A DNA stretch of 64,000 nucleotides from Nodosilinea sp. LEGE 07088 (GTDB lineage Bacteria > Cyanobacteriota > Cyanobacteriia > Phormidesmidales > Phormidesmidaceae), in NCBI RefSeq assembly GCF_015207395.1, contig NZ_JADEWX010000008.1, positions 1 through 64,000 of the forward strand, given 5' to 3'. The translations under genes and the position numbers were made by a program. The notes beneath the pieces were generated by a model. It was not told the DNA's origin. It saw nothing but the letters and a program-made list of their open reading frames with translations, and did not search any database. Position 1 is the stretch's first letter. Each line of letters begins with the position of its first letter. This document shows, in pieces, positions 8,730 to 17,746 of this stretch.

Positions 8730-9723
8730 GTAATTAACCTTTCCTCCACTGGCAATGCTGCAAACGCTGACATCCAAACCATAGAAATCTTGAGAACGAT
8801 CCCAACCACTGACTGAGCCAGGTCTACCGACAATCAATACCTAACCTTGCAAGCTCAGGAGCCTTACCCTATAGAGCGTGAAGACAATATCGACTGAGCT
8901 GGGCAGACCATCGTATGCCTACCTCCATCTTCACTAACCCTACCTGTCCCTGATATACGCTTGACCGCCTTAGCCAGATTGCGTTCTAAATGTTTCTCAA
9001 CCAACCAAACCCGGTCAGGAACAAATTCATCACTTGCAATACGAAGCTATAAAAATGCAGTGAGTCAAGCTGTGACACAAGTGACTAAAGGTCTGTCCCA
9101 GGATTTAGATCCCACTCACAGAACCCGAAGCCATTATGAGTTTGTTCCTCCAGGATATAGCAACTGCCTTGTTGCGTAAAGTACTACATGTGTAGTTATG
9201 TAATCGACGGGTAGATTCACAACTTTGTTTCCTTAGTCCAAGTTAACTAACTCAAGCAGATAGGACTGCATCAGATGTTTCAATTACAGGTTGGCTTTCC
9301 TGCTTTCAAGACACCTTGATTGTCTAAGATCTGACAGCCTTACCCGTTGGGGTTTGCCCCCCAGGAAAACCGAACCTGTTGAATTGGTCGACTTTCAACC
9401 ATGGCCAGGGCTGCCGCCAAGCCCAGCTCCTCCTTTTGGAATATACCGATGCCATATCGCAACGATGTGTCATCGATGTAGCAACCCTATGGCACTATAG
9501 ATTTTCGTCGCCCTGGATTTAAGTCTAGGATGCAAACCTGAGTGGGGCCTGAGATGTACAGCGATCTGCGTCGTTAGCATCTACTCACGTACTACAAAAC
9601 GGCCCATGGCTATGGGTATCCGTCGTCATAACCTCCCACAACTTTTTCTGCTGACAGCAGCGCTAGCGCCAAAACCCTGTAGACTCATTGAGATTATTTT
9701 TTTGGTCATAGGCCTCAGCACCC
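8730..9723. other. Long intergenic region before murI
   Basis: Almost 1 kb between the leftward sigma gene and the rightward murI. Short open frames here have no Shine-Dalgarno and no recognisable protein character. One feature stands out: AGGAACAAATTCAT at 9017-9030 is matched with one mismatch by ATGAGTTTGTTCCT at 9136-9149 in inverted orientation, 105 bases apart. No RNA gene is recognised. Confidence 0.5.
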
Positions 9724-10572
9724 ATGAACAACGGGCTCAATCATCCTTTGTCAACTTCTAAACAGCCAGCCCCTATCGGCATTTTTGACAGTGGTGTTGG
9801 CGGCCTAACGGTGCTGCGAGAGATTTACCGCCAGTTGCCCAATGAGTCGGTACTGTACTTTGGCGATACCGCACGATTGCCCTACGGAGCGCGATCGCCC
9901 GAAGAAATTCTCTATTTTGTGCGCCAGATCTTGACCTGGATGGCCGACCGGGGCGTCAAGATGGTGATGATGGCCTGCAATACCAGCTCTGCCCTTGCCC
10001 TTGACCAAATTCAGGGAGACTTTCCCTTTCCTGTCCTAGGGCTCATTCGCCCCGGTGCTCAAGCTGCTGCACTCCGGGGAAAACGCATCGGCGTGATCGC
10101 CACCCAGGCTACCGTTGCCAGCCGAGCCTACACCTGCGCGATTCAAGAAATTGACTCGACCTGTCAAGTCTGGGAGGTAGGCTGCCCAAAGTTTGTACCC
10201 ATTGTCGAGCAGAATCGTCTTCGAGATTCCTCTACTAAAGTGACCGCCGCCACCTACCTACAACCACTCATGGCGGCTGAAATCGATACCTTAGTGTATG
10301 GCTGCACCCACTATCCCCACCTGAAATCGGTGCTGCAGGCGATTCTACCCAATGCCATGCAATATATTGACCCGGCCATCTCTATGGTTGCCGCCGGCGC
10401 CCAAGAGTTAGATGCTCTGGGGTTGCGCAGCAGTCTTCCTGCTCAAGCGACAGAATTTTGCGTCAGCGGATCAGCTATTGAGTTTGCGAACCTAGCGGTG
10501 CGGTGGCTCGGTCACCGACCTGCGGTAAATCAGATTTATTTGCCAGAGCTAGCTGTTCGACCAAAGCTCTAG
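9724..10572 (+). CDS. murI: Glutamate racemase
   Basis: Converts L-glutamate to D-glutamate for peptidoglycan synthesis in the cytoplasm. The protein has 282 residues. The active-site set is visible: Asp22 in IGIFDSGVGGLTVLR, Cys85 in MMACNTSSAL, and Cys194 with the following His in YGCTHYPHL. The phosphate-binding-like segment GDTARLPYGARSPEEI is typical. The first 17 residues are extra relative to the usual start, and no clear Shine-Dalgarno precedes ATG 9724. A murI-sds neighbourhood is common in cyanobacteria and supports the call. Confidence 0.96.
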   Translation: MNNGLNHPLSTSKQPAPIGIFDSGVGGLTVLREIYRQLPNESVLYFGDTARLPYGARSPEEILYFVRQILTWMADRGVKMVMMACNTSSALALDQIQGDFPFPVLGLIRPGAQAAALRGKRIGVIATQATVASRAYTCAIQEIDSTCQVWEVGCPKFVPIVEQNRLRDSSTKVTAATYLQPLMAAEIDTLVYGCTHYPHLKSVLQAILPNAMQYIDPAISMVAAGAQELDALGLRSSLPAQATEFCVSGSAIEFANLAVRWLGHRPAVNQIYLPELAVRPKL

Positions 10573-10582
10573 GCACGAGAGC

Positions 10583-10702
10583 CTAACTCTCAGAACGACG
10601 TGATCCACTCGCTCGTTTGGCCAAGGTCAACATCCCATAGACCAACAGCAGATAAGCGATAGCCAATACTGGAATAACAAGGAGAGAGGCGGAGTAGGTC
10701 AT
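10583..10702 (-). CDS. 39-residue single-helix membrane protein, unidentified
   Basis: A short minus-strand frame encodes MTYSASLLVIPVLAIAYLLL followed by VYGMLTLAKR and a Ser/Arg-rich tail. It is one clear transmembrane helix with a positive C-terminal flank, like small photosynthetic-membrane subunits (Psb, Pet or Ndh type). I cannot match it to any of them. It is convergent with murI, whose stop is 10 bases away, and has a 570-bp gap upstream for its promoter. No strong Shine-Dalgarno. The pattern (start, hydrophobic core, charged tail, stop) is unlikely to be chance, but it could still be non-coding. Confidence 0.45.
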   Translation of the reverse strand: MTYSASLLVIPVLAIAYLLLVYGMLTLAKRASGSRRSES

Positions 10703-11290
10703 CGACGGAGACGGGTAGGTGAGGAACAAAAACTAATATCGATCTATAAGAAGTCACGACGGTATCAAGACCGCGCGAAAATATCCTTCACAGTGGAAAA
10801 ACTGACGCCCAAGAAGAGTAAGGAGTGAAAGCACACTCCCTACAAGCAAGTAAGCATGATCTGGCGTCTGCAAAAACAGTGGCAGAACCCATCCAACGCC
10901 GCGATCAACTCACATTCAGTAAATACAACAAGGCCTGCAAAGTTTTTTTTGGTCAGCCCCGGTCTGTTTACTTGATAAATTCTTAATTTTTAGTTTATCA
11001 CGATATTCTTGCGCTGGAGAGGCAATTTAGGCCCCGGTGTGATTTAAATTTGCCGCCTCAAACGGCATGGTGTGGGTGTCGGCGGCATCTCTAATGCGAT
11101 CGCGCCAAAGCCGCTGTGATCTAGTGAAATTTAAGGTTTCAGCGTGAGAACCAAACCCTAGTCCTAGCTGGTTTCTAGGCTGCAAGCAGGGCAAAAAGGC
11201 AAAGCTTTTCCCCATACTGACCCTGGGGTTGTCTTAGAATGACGATAGAATATGTAAAAATTCGTAACTTTACCGCTTTTGCCGGGGTCC
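10703..11290. other. Intergenic region upstream of sds
   Basis: A 588-bp gap that should hold the promoter of sds and that of the small leftward gene. It contains a T8 run at 10943-10950 without a strong hairpin. A 7-bp inverted repeat TGATAAA/TTTATCA (10973-10979 and 10994-11000) could be an operator. No gene is supported. Confidence 0.45.
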
Positions 11291-12262
11291 ATGACTTCAG
11301 TAACTTCTTTATTTTCACCCGTTGAGTCCGACCTTGATCTAATGACCCAAAATCTCAAGGGGTTAATCGGGGCAAGGCATCCTATTCTGTCAGCCGCAGC
11401 GGAACACTTGTTCGGCGCTGGTGGCAAGCGATTGCGGCCAGCCATTGTGCTGCTGCTCTCTAGGGCTACCCTGATTGATCAAGAGATTACGGCTAAGCAC
11501 CGCCGCTTAGCTGAGATCACCGAAATGATTCACACGGCCAGCCTGGTGCATGACGATGTCGTTGACGAAGCCAGCCTTCGGCGGGGGGTGCCGACGGTGC
11601 ACAGTAGCTTTGGCAATCGCATTGCCGTACTCGCTGGCGACTTTTTGTTTGCCCAGGCGTCATGGTATCTGGCAAATCTCGATAACCTACGGGTTGTCAA
11701 GCTGCTCTCCCAAGTCATTATGGATTTAGCCGAAGGCGAGATCCAGCAGGGCTTAAACCGCTTTGACACCAGCCTCTCGCTAGAAGCCTATATCGACAAA
11801 AGCTATTTCAAAACCGCGTCTCTGATGGCCAATAGTGCCAAGGCAGCAGGCGTCTTGAGCGATGTGCCTGAAGCCATTATTGAACAACTGTATGACTATG
11901 GTAGACACTTGGGTTTAGCTTTTCAGATAGTTGATGACATTCTCGACTTCACTAGCTCCGATGATGTTTTGGGCAAGCCTGCCTGCTCTGATCTCCGCAG
12001 CGGTAACTTGACTGCTCCGGTGCTTTATGCCATGGCCGAGCATCCCTTTTTAACCACTCTGATTGAGCGTGAGTTTTCTGAGGCTAACGACTTCAAACAA
12101 GCTATTGACTTGGTACATAGCAGCCACGGCATTGCCCAATCTCGGGAACTAGCGGCAAATCATGCTCGCGAGGCCGCTGTCTGTTTAGAGCATTTACCGC
12201 CTTCTGCGGCTCGCCAGGCGCTACAAGAGTTAACCAGCTACGTCCTGAGGCGTATTGCTTAG
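11291..12262 (+). CDS. sds: Solanesyl (polyprenyl) diphosphate synthase
   Basis: A trans-polyprenyl synthase that builds the long prenyl tail of plastoquinone from IPP. It has 323 residues. Both aspartate-rich motifs are present: LVHDDVVDEASLRRG (first DDxxD) and FQIVDDILDFTSSDD (second), along with FGAGGKRLRPAIVLLLSRA near the N-terminus. The longest frame opens at a TTG at 11279, but ATG 11291 gives MTSVTSLFSPVESDL, the usual cyanobacterial N-terminus. It lies downstream of murI, as in many cyanobacteria. The absence of residues blocking chain length cannot be judged by eye, so the C45 product is inferred from the family. Confidence 0.93.
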   Translation: MTSVTSLFSPVESDLDLMTQNLKGLIGARHPILSAAAEHLFGAGGKRLRPAIVLLLSRATLIDQEITAKHRRLAEITEMIHTASLVHDDVVDEASLRRGVPTVHSSFGNRIAVLAGDFLFAQASWYLANLDNLRVVKLLSQVIMDLAEGEIQQGLNRFDTSLSLEAYIDKSYFKTASLMANSAKAAGVLSDVPEAIIEQLYDYGRHLGLAFQIVDDILDFTSSDDVLGKPACSDLRSGNLTAPVLYAMAEHPFLTTLIEREFSEANDFKQAIDLVHSSHGIAQSRELAANHAREAAVCLEHLPPSAARQALQELTSYVLRRIA

Positions 12263-12369
12263 CAAGATTAGGGTGGGTTTGAAACATGGCTAGCTTGAAG
12301 ATAGCCATGCCCCCGCGACTCAAGGTCACCGTGGGTTAGGCTACAAGCATACCCCCTAGAGCAACCCCG

Positions 12370-12840
12370 ATGGGTCAAGAAATTGAGCGCAAGTTTTTGG
12401 TAGTAGGCGATAGTTGGCGTTCCGGAGCCTCAGGCGAACTGATGTGCCAGGGCTACATTCCAACCGAGGATGCTCGTACAGTTAGGGTACGGCAGGTGGG
12501 CGATCGCGCCTATCTGACCCTCAAAGGGCCAGCCAAGGGCCTGATACGACTCGAGTTTGAATACCCGATCCCGGTGGCAGATGCCCAAGCTATACTGACA
12601 ACCCTCTGTCAGCCCCCTCTAATTGAAAAAACCCGCTACCGGCTGCCCCAGGGTGGCGTGGTGTGGGAAATAGACGAGTTTTGGGGCGACAACCAGGGCT
12701 TGATTATTGCTGAAGTTGAGTTAACCAGCCCAGACCAATTTGTAGAGCTGCCCGCTTGGATTGGGGCGGACGTCAGTCACGACCCCCGTTATCTAAACGC
12801 CAACCTCGCCCGTCATCCCTTCAATGCCTGGGCAGATTGA
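12370..12840 (+). CDS. CYTH-domain triphosphate tunnel enzyme
   Basis: The product has 156 residues and begins with the CYTH signature EIERKFLV at residues 4-11. Alternating charged strand residues follow (VRVRQV, YLTLKGPA, RLEFEYPI, WEIDEFWGD, IIAEVEL), which build the anionic/cationic tunnel. Bacterial members are usually inorganic triphosphatases (YgiF/NeuTTM type) that need a divalent metal; adenylate cyclase activity occurs in a minority. The stand-alone domain of normal length favours triphosphatase. ATG 12370 is right next to the conserved N-terminus. Confidence 0.9.
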   Translation: MGQEIERKFLVVGDSWRSGASGELMCQGYIPTEDARTVRVRQVGDRAYLTLKGPAKGLIRLEFEYPIPVADAQAILTTLCQPPLIEKTRYRLPQGGVVWEIDEFWGDNQGLIIAEVELTSPDQFVELPAWIGADVSHDPRYLNANLARHPFNAWAD

Positions 12841-12876
12841 GCCACTGAAAACGACAAATCGGCCCTCAGGATGGTA

Positions 12877-12892
12877 GCCGCCCAGGGGCGGC
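12877..12892. terminator. Possible terminator between convergent genes
   Basis: A 6-bp GC stem (GCCGCC/GGCGGC) with a 4-base loop lies between the convergent CYTH and cruG genes. There is no T-tract, so this is weak. Confidence 0.25.
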
Positions 12893-12904
12893 CAGGTACT
12901 GCAT

Positions 12905-14134
12905 CTATTTTGCTGACTCCATCGCAGCGTAGGTTCTACCCCGCCACTGGGTCGGTCGCCGCCAAGAAGATAATCCTATTCTGGCTACCGCCGCCAAATC
13001 TGCCAGAGGCGATAGCCAAAAGGCCCAGGCTCCCGGTGCGCCTTTAATGTCATAGGCTGATGCAATCGCCGCCTGCATACCCAAGCGAATGACTAGTAGC
13101 GCAAGATTGACAACCAGCAGCAGTTGCAGCGTCAAAGACCAGTCTGCACCCCCCCCCAGCTTCAGTATCCATAGGCTAGGAACCAGTACCCACGGGGCTC
13201 CCTGTACCCATGCCAAAAACCACCAATCCCACCAGATCTGAGTCGCTGGAGCAGCATCCTTTAAATCGAGGGAGCGGCCCCACTCCTGCCAGGTGTCGGC
13301 CATGCTCTCGTACATGCGCACCTTGAGCAAACGGCTGCCGTCCCAAAACCCGACCTTGGCCCCCTGCGCAGCTGCGCAGCGAGCCAGGGTGACATCATCG
13401 CAGAATGAGGCTGACGCTAATTGATAGCCACCGAGCTGATCTAGCAGCGATCGCCGCACCATAAAACATTGACCATTGGCCATGACGCGCTGGGGACTAT
13501 CACTCAAACTTCCCGCCGGGCCAAACCGATAGACCAGGGTCATTAGCAAAGCTGGTTGTAGCCAAAACTCACCAGGCTGTTTGAGAATAAAGCGGGGGGC
13601 CAATGACACCAGGTCATAGCCATCTCGCTCCATAGCCCCAGCCAAAGCCGCAATCAGACCTGGCTGCGGCTGCGTATCGGCATCGATGCCCAACACCCAG
13701 GTGCTAGCCGATGCTGTGTGACGAAAGCCATAGTCTAGGGCCCAAGGGCGACCGATCCATCCTGGGGGTAGCGGCTCGTCTTCGAGCAGCCGCAGCCGGG
13801 GGTCACTAGCCTGATAGTCCTCAACAACAGCTTGGGTGCCATCGGTTGAACGACTATCGACCACTAGTATCTCGCGCAGCTCATAGCTTTGTTGAGTTAA
13901 ACCCTCTAAGCAGGGACGCAAACGCTCTGCCTCGTTTAGGGTTGGCACAACGACCGATACTGTACCGAGTTGATCAGGCGTAGGCTGAGCTGGCCCTAGG
14001 GGTGGACGGCGGAAAGGGCCGCGCACCAACCTCGATAGCAGTACAGCCACCATGGGCAACTGCACCATCAACACCACCGTTGCCAGGGCACTCAACCAGG
14101 GAAACGGGGCGACTACATCAACAGGCAAAAGCAC
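12905..14134 (-). CDS. cruG: Carotenoid 2'-O-glycosyltransferase
   Basis: A family 2 glycosyltransferase expected to attach the sugar to the 2'-hydroxyl of myxol-type carotenoids. It has 409 residues: an N-terminal membrane anchor (about residues 8-35), the GT-A nucleotide-sugar region VSVVVPTLNEAERLRPCLEG, the DxD-type motif GIDADTQPQP, and at least two C-terminal membrane helices (VPSLWIL region and LLLVVNLALLVIRLGM). The strong clue is the neighbour cruF, 45 bases upstream in the same direction. The longest frame starts with GTG 14132-14134, but GAGGT abuts it. The in-frame TTG two codons on (14126-14128) has better spacing and may be the true start. Confidence 0.85.
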   Translation of the reverse strand: MLLPVDVVAPFPWLSALATVVLMVQLPMVAVLLSRLVRGPFRRPPLGPAQPTPDQLGTVSVVVPTLNEAERLRPCLEGLTQQSYELREILVVDSRSTDGTQAVVEDYQASDPRLRLLEDEPLPPGWIGRPWALDYGFRHTASASTWVLGIDADTQPQPGLIAALAGAMERDGYDLVSLAPRFILKQPGEFWLQPALLMTLVYRFGPAGSLSDSPQRVMANGQCFMVRRSLLDQLGGYQLASASFCDDVTLARCAAAQGAKVGFWDGSRLLKVRMYESMADTWQEWGRSLDLKDAAPATQIWWDWWFLAWVQGAPWVLVPSLWILKLGGGADWSLTLQLLLVVNLALLVIRLGMQAAIASAYDIKGAPGAWAFWLSPLADLAAVARIGLSSWRRPTQWRGRTYAAMESAK

Positions 14135-14179
14135 ACCTCAAAATGGCCAAACCAAGATCATCATCTCTGAACGTGGGGC

Positions 14180-15100
14180 CTACTTGAGCGCCACCTTGGC
14201 CGTCACGGCAGCATCTATGGGGGCTGTCATGACGTTATCGCCATCCCCAGGCTCCTGGGCCGTAGCGCGCCAGCACAAAACAGCGGGCAACGCACCGGTC
14301 AAAATGCCCAGGACAATGGGGACATAAAAACCAGCGGCCAAGCTCATGACCAAAGCAAACCCAAAGTTTGCTAGGTACACCATGAGCGGTAAAACCAGTT
14401 GATTTTGATCGAGATCTGACGAAAACCTAAACCGCTTCCACAGCCCAAGCGCAACTCCCATGAACACGACTCCAGTGCCCAGCCAGCCGGCAAAGTTTTG
14501 ATAGGGCATGCCAAAGAAAGCGCCCGGCTCGTGCCAGTACCAAAATGGCATCGCCGTTTGACTCATAGCGGGGTCAAGCACAAAATCCCACGATGTCAGT
14601 AACACGGAACCGAGCAGCACCGCCCCAATCGACTGTACCCAGCCATAGCGCCCGGCCCCGCCCCCCGCCGCTAACCCGCTACGAGCGAGCAAAAACGAAG
14701 ACAAGCCGAGATAAAACCACGACAGCGGAATCGTAAACGGAACTAGCCCAGCAATCTTATAGCCCAGCCCATTGAGGTAGCTGTAGTGACCAAAGGGAAA
14801 TCCAGTACTGGTGCCCAGTAGTTCGCTGGTCACCGAGATGCCCACCGCCGCGATCGCGAAGGTAACAAGACTACCCATCCCCAGGGTACGGTAGGCATAG
14901 ATTGCCACGGCCACTGTTCCCAGCAGAATGTAGCCCACCCCCCCACCGGCCATACTCCATCTAAACAGCGTTTGCCCTGCTGGCAAATATTCCAGCACCC
15001 CAGGGTGAGGTACCACCCATAGCAAGCCAGCCAGGCCAAAGACCATAGCAACGATATGACCGTATAGGCAAAACCGCTCAATGGCTAAAAGATTTCTCAT
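14180..15100 (-). CDS. cruF: Gamma-carotene 1'-hydroxylase (1',2'-hydratase)
   Basis: A membrane enzyme of myxol-glycoside (myxoxanthophyll) synthesis that hydrates the psi-end of gamma-carotene. It has 306 residues with about eight hydrophobic helices and the family segment TSELLGTSTGFPFGHYSYLN; HYSYL and LTSWDFVLDPAM are typical of this DUF422-type family. I set the start at ATG 15098-15100 (MRNLLAIERFCLYG), preceded by AGGA eight bases upstream; the frame runs 12 codons further without support. cruG follows after 79 bases, so the two probably form one operon. Confidence 0.92.
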   Translation of the reverse strand: MRNLLAIERFCLYGHIVAMVFGLAGLLWVVPHPGVLEYLPAGQTLFRWSMAGGGVGYILLGTVAVAIYAYRTLGMGSLVTFAIAAVGISVTSELLGTSTGFPFGHYSYLNGLGYKIAGLVPFTIPLSWFYLGLSSFLLARSGLAAGGGAGRYGWVQSIGAVLLGSVLLTSWDFVLDPAMSQTAMPFWYWHEPGAFFGMPYQNFAGWLGTGVVFMGVALGLWKRFRFSSDLDQNQLVLPLMVYLANFGFALVMSLAAGFYVPIVLGILTGALPAVLCWRATAQEPGDGDNVMTAPIDAAVTAKVALK

Positions 15101-15202
15101 GGTAAGTCCTAAATACCGCTTGTCTAGCCAGTGCAACTCGGGCCTTGACTACTATCTCAATCAATCAGCTGCACAAAAGCTATAGATGCAATCGTCGCTT
15201 AC

Positions 15203-15208
15203 ATTATA
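15203..15208 (-). promoter_or_regulatory. Candidate -10 box for cruF
   Basis: On the minus strand TATAAT lies about 100 bases before the cruF start in an otherwise A/T-rich stretch. No good -35 hexamer is seen at 17 bases, so only the -10 element is proposed. Confidence 0.35.
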
Positions 15209-15237
15209 AGTTTTGTAAACGGTTATTTTTAGAGATC

Positions 15238-15456
15238 CTAGCGCGCCAGTGCTTTGAGCCAGAGCAGTCCCTTGAGATTAGCCCGTAGGGGTCGTTGCCA
15301 TCGTTTCTCGGTAAACAGCTCGGTGTGGAAATCAGGAAAATCGGCTAGGATGACGGCATACAGGTCAGATCCCTGAGATCCTATGGCACCTATGACATCC
15401 CCTGGCCCCGCCCTATTGGTAAGGCAGCTGCAATACCGTGATCTAGATAACCTCAA
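15238..15456 (-). CDS. Possible small protein antisense to the GNAT start
   Basis: A minus-strand frame of up to 72 residues ends DLYAVILADFPDFHTELFTE and a basic tail (KRWQRPLRANLKGLLWLKAL). This C-terminal half looks like real protein. The first ~25 residues lie opposite the GNAT gene and look random, so the true start is probably internal, though I find no ATG. It could be a short conserved gene or a remnant; low confidence. Confidence 0.25.
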   Translation of the reverse strand: MRLSRSRYCSCLTNRAGPGDVIGAIGSQGSDLYAVILADFPDFHTELFTEKRWQRPLRANLKGLLWLKALAR

Positions 15457-16597
15457 GCAGTGGCAGCCCGAAGAACTTGAGGCTGGTGGTGATGATGACG
15501 CCGCTGAGGCAATCGTTTCCTGGCTAGACTATCAGCGTCGCTGGTACGGCCCGCTCAAGGTCATGGGCTGGCTACCCGGCCCTATGCCTCAAGGCTGTAC
15601 TACCTTCGTCGCTGAGCGCCAAGGTCGCCTGGTGGGGTTAATACAAGTGTCACCCTTCAACCGCACTCGCAGCACCTGGCGGGTTGAGCAGGTTGTGATT
15701 AACCGCCAAACCCTAGGCCACACCACCACGTCAGCGGGCTACATAGATATTGGCTCTCGCCTGTTGCGCCACTGCTTTGAAGTGGTTTGGGAAGCCAGAA
15801 CCTGGATGCTGGAGGTTGACGTCAACCACAAGTCTGCCTTAGCGCTGTATCGCTTCAACGGCTTTCAGCCCCTAGCCCAAGTTACCTATTGGTCATTAGA
15901 GCCTGATCAAATCGTCACCCTGGCCGAACGTGAACCAGATCTTCCCAACCTGCTGCCCATTACTAACGCCGACGCGCAGCTACTTTACCAGCTAGACACC
16001 GCCTCTATGCCGCCCCTGGTACGTCAGGTCTTTGACCATCAGATTCAAGACTTCAAAGTCAACGTATTGGCCACGGCCAAGGCCACGGCCGATCGCATCG
16101 TTAACCAGATCGAAACCGTTAGCGCCTACGTCTTTGAGCAGCAGCGCAAGGCGGCGATCGCTCAGTTCACGCTGGCTATTTCCCGAGACGGTAAGCAACC
16201 CCATGAGGCCGACCTGACTGTCCACCCAGCCTATACGTGGCTCTACCCTGAGCTGATGACTCAGATGGCAAAGATCTTACGACCTTTTCCGGCTCAGTCT
16301 CTGCGGCTCACCTCCTTCGACTATCAGCCCGAACGCGAAGCTTGTTTTACCCAAAGTCAAACCCATCCCGAGTCCCACGCGCTGCTGATGTCACGTTCAG
16401 TTTGGCATAAGGTGCGCGAGGCACGTCATCTCTCCCTTGAAGGGCTCCAGCTTTCGGAGATGCTGACTGGGCTCCAGCCCTCTGGTAAGCCAGTACCGGG
16501 GCGACTGACTTGGTCAGCCGAGCATTGGCCTCCCTTAATGCGTCCCCATCTCCCTGAGAGTAGCCCTGCTGCCCTAACCTCTGAGGGAGACCATTAA
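15383..16597 (+). CDS. GNAT-family N-acetyltransferase with C-terminal extension
   Basis: The product has 404 residues. Residues 10-180 form an acetyltransferase fold: VRQLQYRDLDNLKQW, RLVGLIQVSPFN, WRVEQVVINRQTL and IGSRLLRHCFEV, then the typical NHKSALALYRFNGFQPLAQ. The acceptor is unknown. The second half (about 190-404) matches no domain I recognise and doubles the normal GNAT length. ATG 15383 is used; a second ATG nine bases on is also possible, and neither has a strong Shine-Dalgarno. ruvX starts 22 bases downstream, so co-transcription is likely. Confidence 0.75.
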   Translation: MAPMTSPGPALLVRQLQYRDLDNLKQWQPEELEAGGDDDAAEAIVSWLDYQRRWYGPLKVMGWLPGPMPQGCTTFVAERQGRLVGLIQVSPFNRTRSTWRVEQVVINRQTLGHTTTSAGYIDIGSRLLRHCFEVVWEARTWMLEVDVNHKSALALYRFNGFQPLAQVTYWSLEPDQIVTLAEREPDLPNLLPITNADAQLLYQLDTASMPPLVRQVFDHQIQDFKVNVLATAKATADRIVNQIETVSAYVFEQQRKAAIAQFTLAISRDGKQPHEADLTVHPAYTWLYPELMTQMAKILRPFPAQSLRLTSFDYQPEREACFTQSQTHPESHALLMSRSVWHKVREARHLSLEGLQLSEMLTGLQPSGKPVPGRLTWSAEHWPPLMRPHLPESSPAALTSEGDH

Positions 16598-16619
16598 AAA
16601 TTGGTGATTCTGGGATTTT

Positions 16620-17045
16620 ATGGCACCCATTTCAGCGTTGGGCTTAGACATCGGTCGACGACGCGTCGGCGTGGCCGGCTGTGACGGCACCGGACTGATC
16701 GCAACCGGACTAACGACCCTACTCCGTCGTTCCTTTGCCGATCTGGTAGCCGATATCCAGCAGATTGCTCAGGTGCGTCAGGCACAGGTTCTAGTTGTGG
16801 GGTTACCCCTCAACATGGATGGTGCAGAAGGGTTTCAAGCGCGGCAGGTACGCAAGGTAGCAGAGGGCCTGGGGGTAGCCTTGACCATGCCTGTGATCTA
16901 TGTAGATGAAAGACTCAGCTCAGTGGAAGCCGAACAACTGATGCGAGCGGCAGGGCAATCTGTCTCCCAAGAAAAAGCCTTGATTGACCGCAAAGCTGCC
17001 GCTATTATCCTGCAGCGCTGGTTAGACGAACGACGTCAATCGTAA
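16620..17045 (+). CDS. ruvX: Holliday junction resolvase-like / pre-16S rRNA nuclease
   Basis: A YqgF-family RNase H-fold nuclease, thought to process the 5' end of pre-16S rRNA. It has 141 residues. Visible family motifs are LGLDIGRRRVGVAGCD (first catalytic Asp), VVGLPLNMDGAEG, YVDERLSSVEAEQLM (second acidic site) and IDRKAAAIILQRWLD (third Asp). Length matches the family. It heads a conserved cyanobacterial neighbourhood, ruvX-DUF3727-mltG-yqeG-proB, all on the plus strand here. Confidence 0.92.
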   Translation: MAPISALGLDIGRRRVGVAGCDGTGLIATGLTTLLRRSFADLVADIQQIAQVRQAQVLVVGLPLNMDGAEGFQARQVRKVAEGLGVALTMPVIYVDERLSSVEAEQLMRAAGQSVSQEKALIDRKAAAIILQRWLDERRQS

Positions 17046-17148
17046 ATAGACGTAACAGGATGGGATATTCTGATAAAACCGTTCAGTGTTCATGCTGGGA
17101 TGTAGACCCTACTCTACAGGCCTGGCCACCAAGAGAAGAGTAGCCTCC

Positions 17149-17709
17149 ATGGCAGATAATACCCAACCTACTGACGAGTCAGCCGTAGTGCTTACGGATG
17201 ATACCGGCCGATTTTTGCCCTGCCAGGTGGAGCAAAGCTTTCAACTTAACAGCCGCGAGTATCTGCTCCTCCTGCCTATTGACGCCCCCATTGAAATTTT
17301 TATTTGGCAGCAAGAGGATGACGACGACATTCTCATGGATATAGAAGACGAGGATATTGATAAAATTTTTCTAACGGCTAAGGCTGTGCTAGCTGAGCAA
17401 AATCTCACCCTGCAACGCACAGCCATTACCCTGACAGCCGCCGGTGATCTACCTGATGCTGAAGACGACAATTGTCTTACCCTTGAGTTAGATGACCTCG
17501 ACGATGCTGGCAACCCTGCGACCGAAGAGTTTCAGGTTCTAGCTACCTGTTTCTACGAAGATCAAGAATATACGCTCTGTACACCTCTAGATCCGCTGCT
17601 TATTTTTGCCCACCGCACAGGTGACGGTTCGTTGGAAGTCGTTACCCCAGAAGAGTTTCAGACCCTGCGCGGGAGTCTAGAAGAAAAGCTGTTTGATCTA
17701 CTAGAGTAA
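17149..17709 (+). CDS. DUF3727 protein
   Basis: A soluble acidic protein of 186 residues whose two halves resemble each other (VLTDDTGRFLPCQVEQSF near the start; FQVLATCFYEDQEYTLCTPL later), each ending in a phrase on prolines and hydrophobic residues (LLLPIDAPIEIF / CTPLDPLLIFAH). Between them lie acidic runs (QQEDDDDILMDIEDEDIDK). I assign DUF3727 by this pattern and by its place between ruvX and mltG. Its function is unknown. ATG 17149 is chosen over an upstream extension that lacks family character. Confidence 0.8.
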   Translation: MADNTQPTDESAVVLTDDTGRFLPCQVEQSFQLNSREYLLLLPIDAPIEIFIWQQEDDDDILMDIEDEDIDKIFLTAKAVLAEQNLTLQRTAITLTAAGDLPDAEDDNCLTLELDDLDDAGNPATEEFQVLATCFYEDQEYTLCTPLDPLLIFAHRTGDGSLEVVTPEEFQTLRGSLEEKLFDLLE

Positions 17710-17746
17710 AAAACGTCCATACCTGCAACGATTTAGTACTGCAATC

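Noticed and set aside
8961-9500. Two 70-codon frames before murI
   Set aside because: No start signal, no family resemblance, irregular composition.
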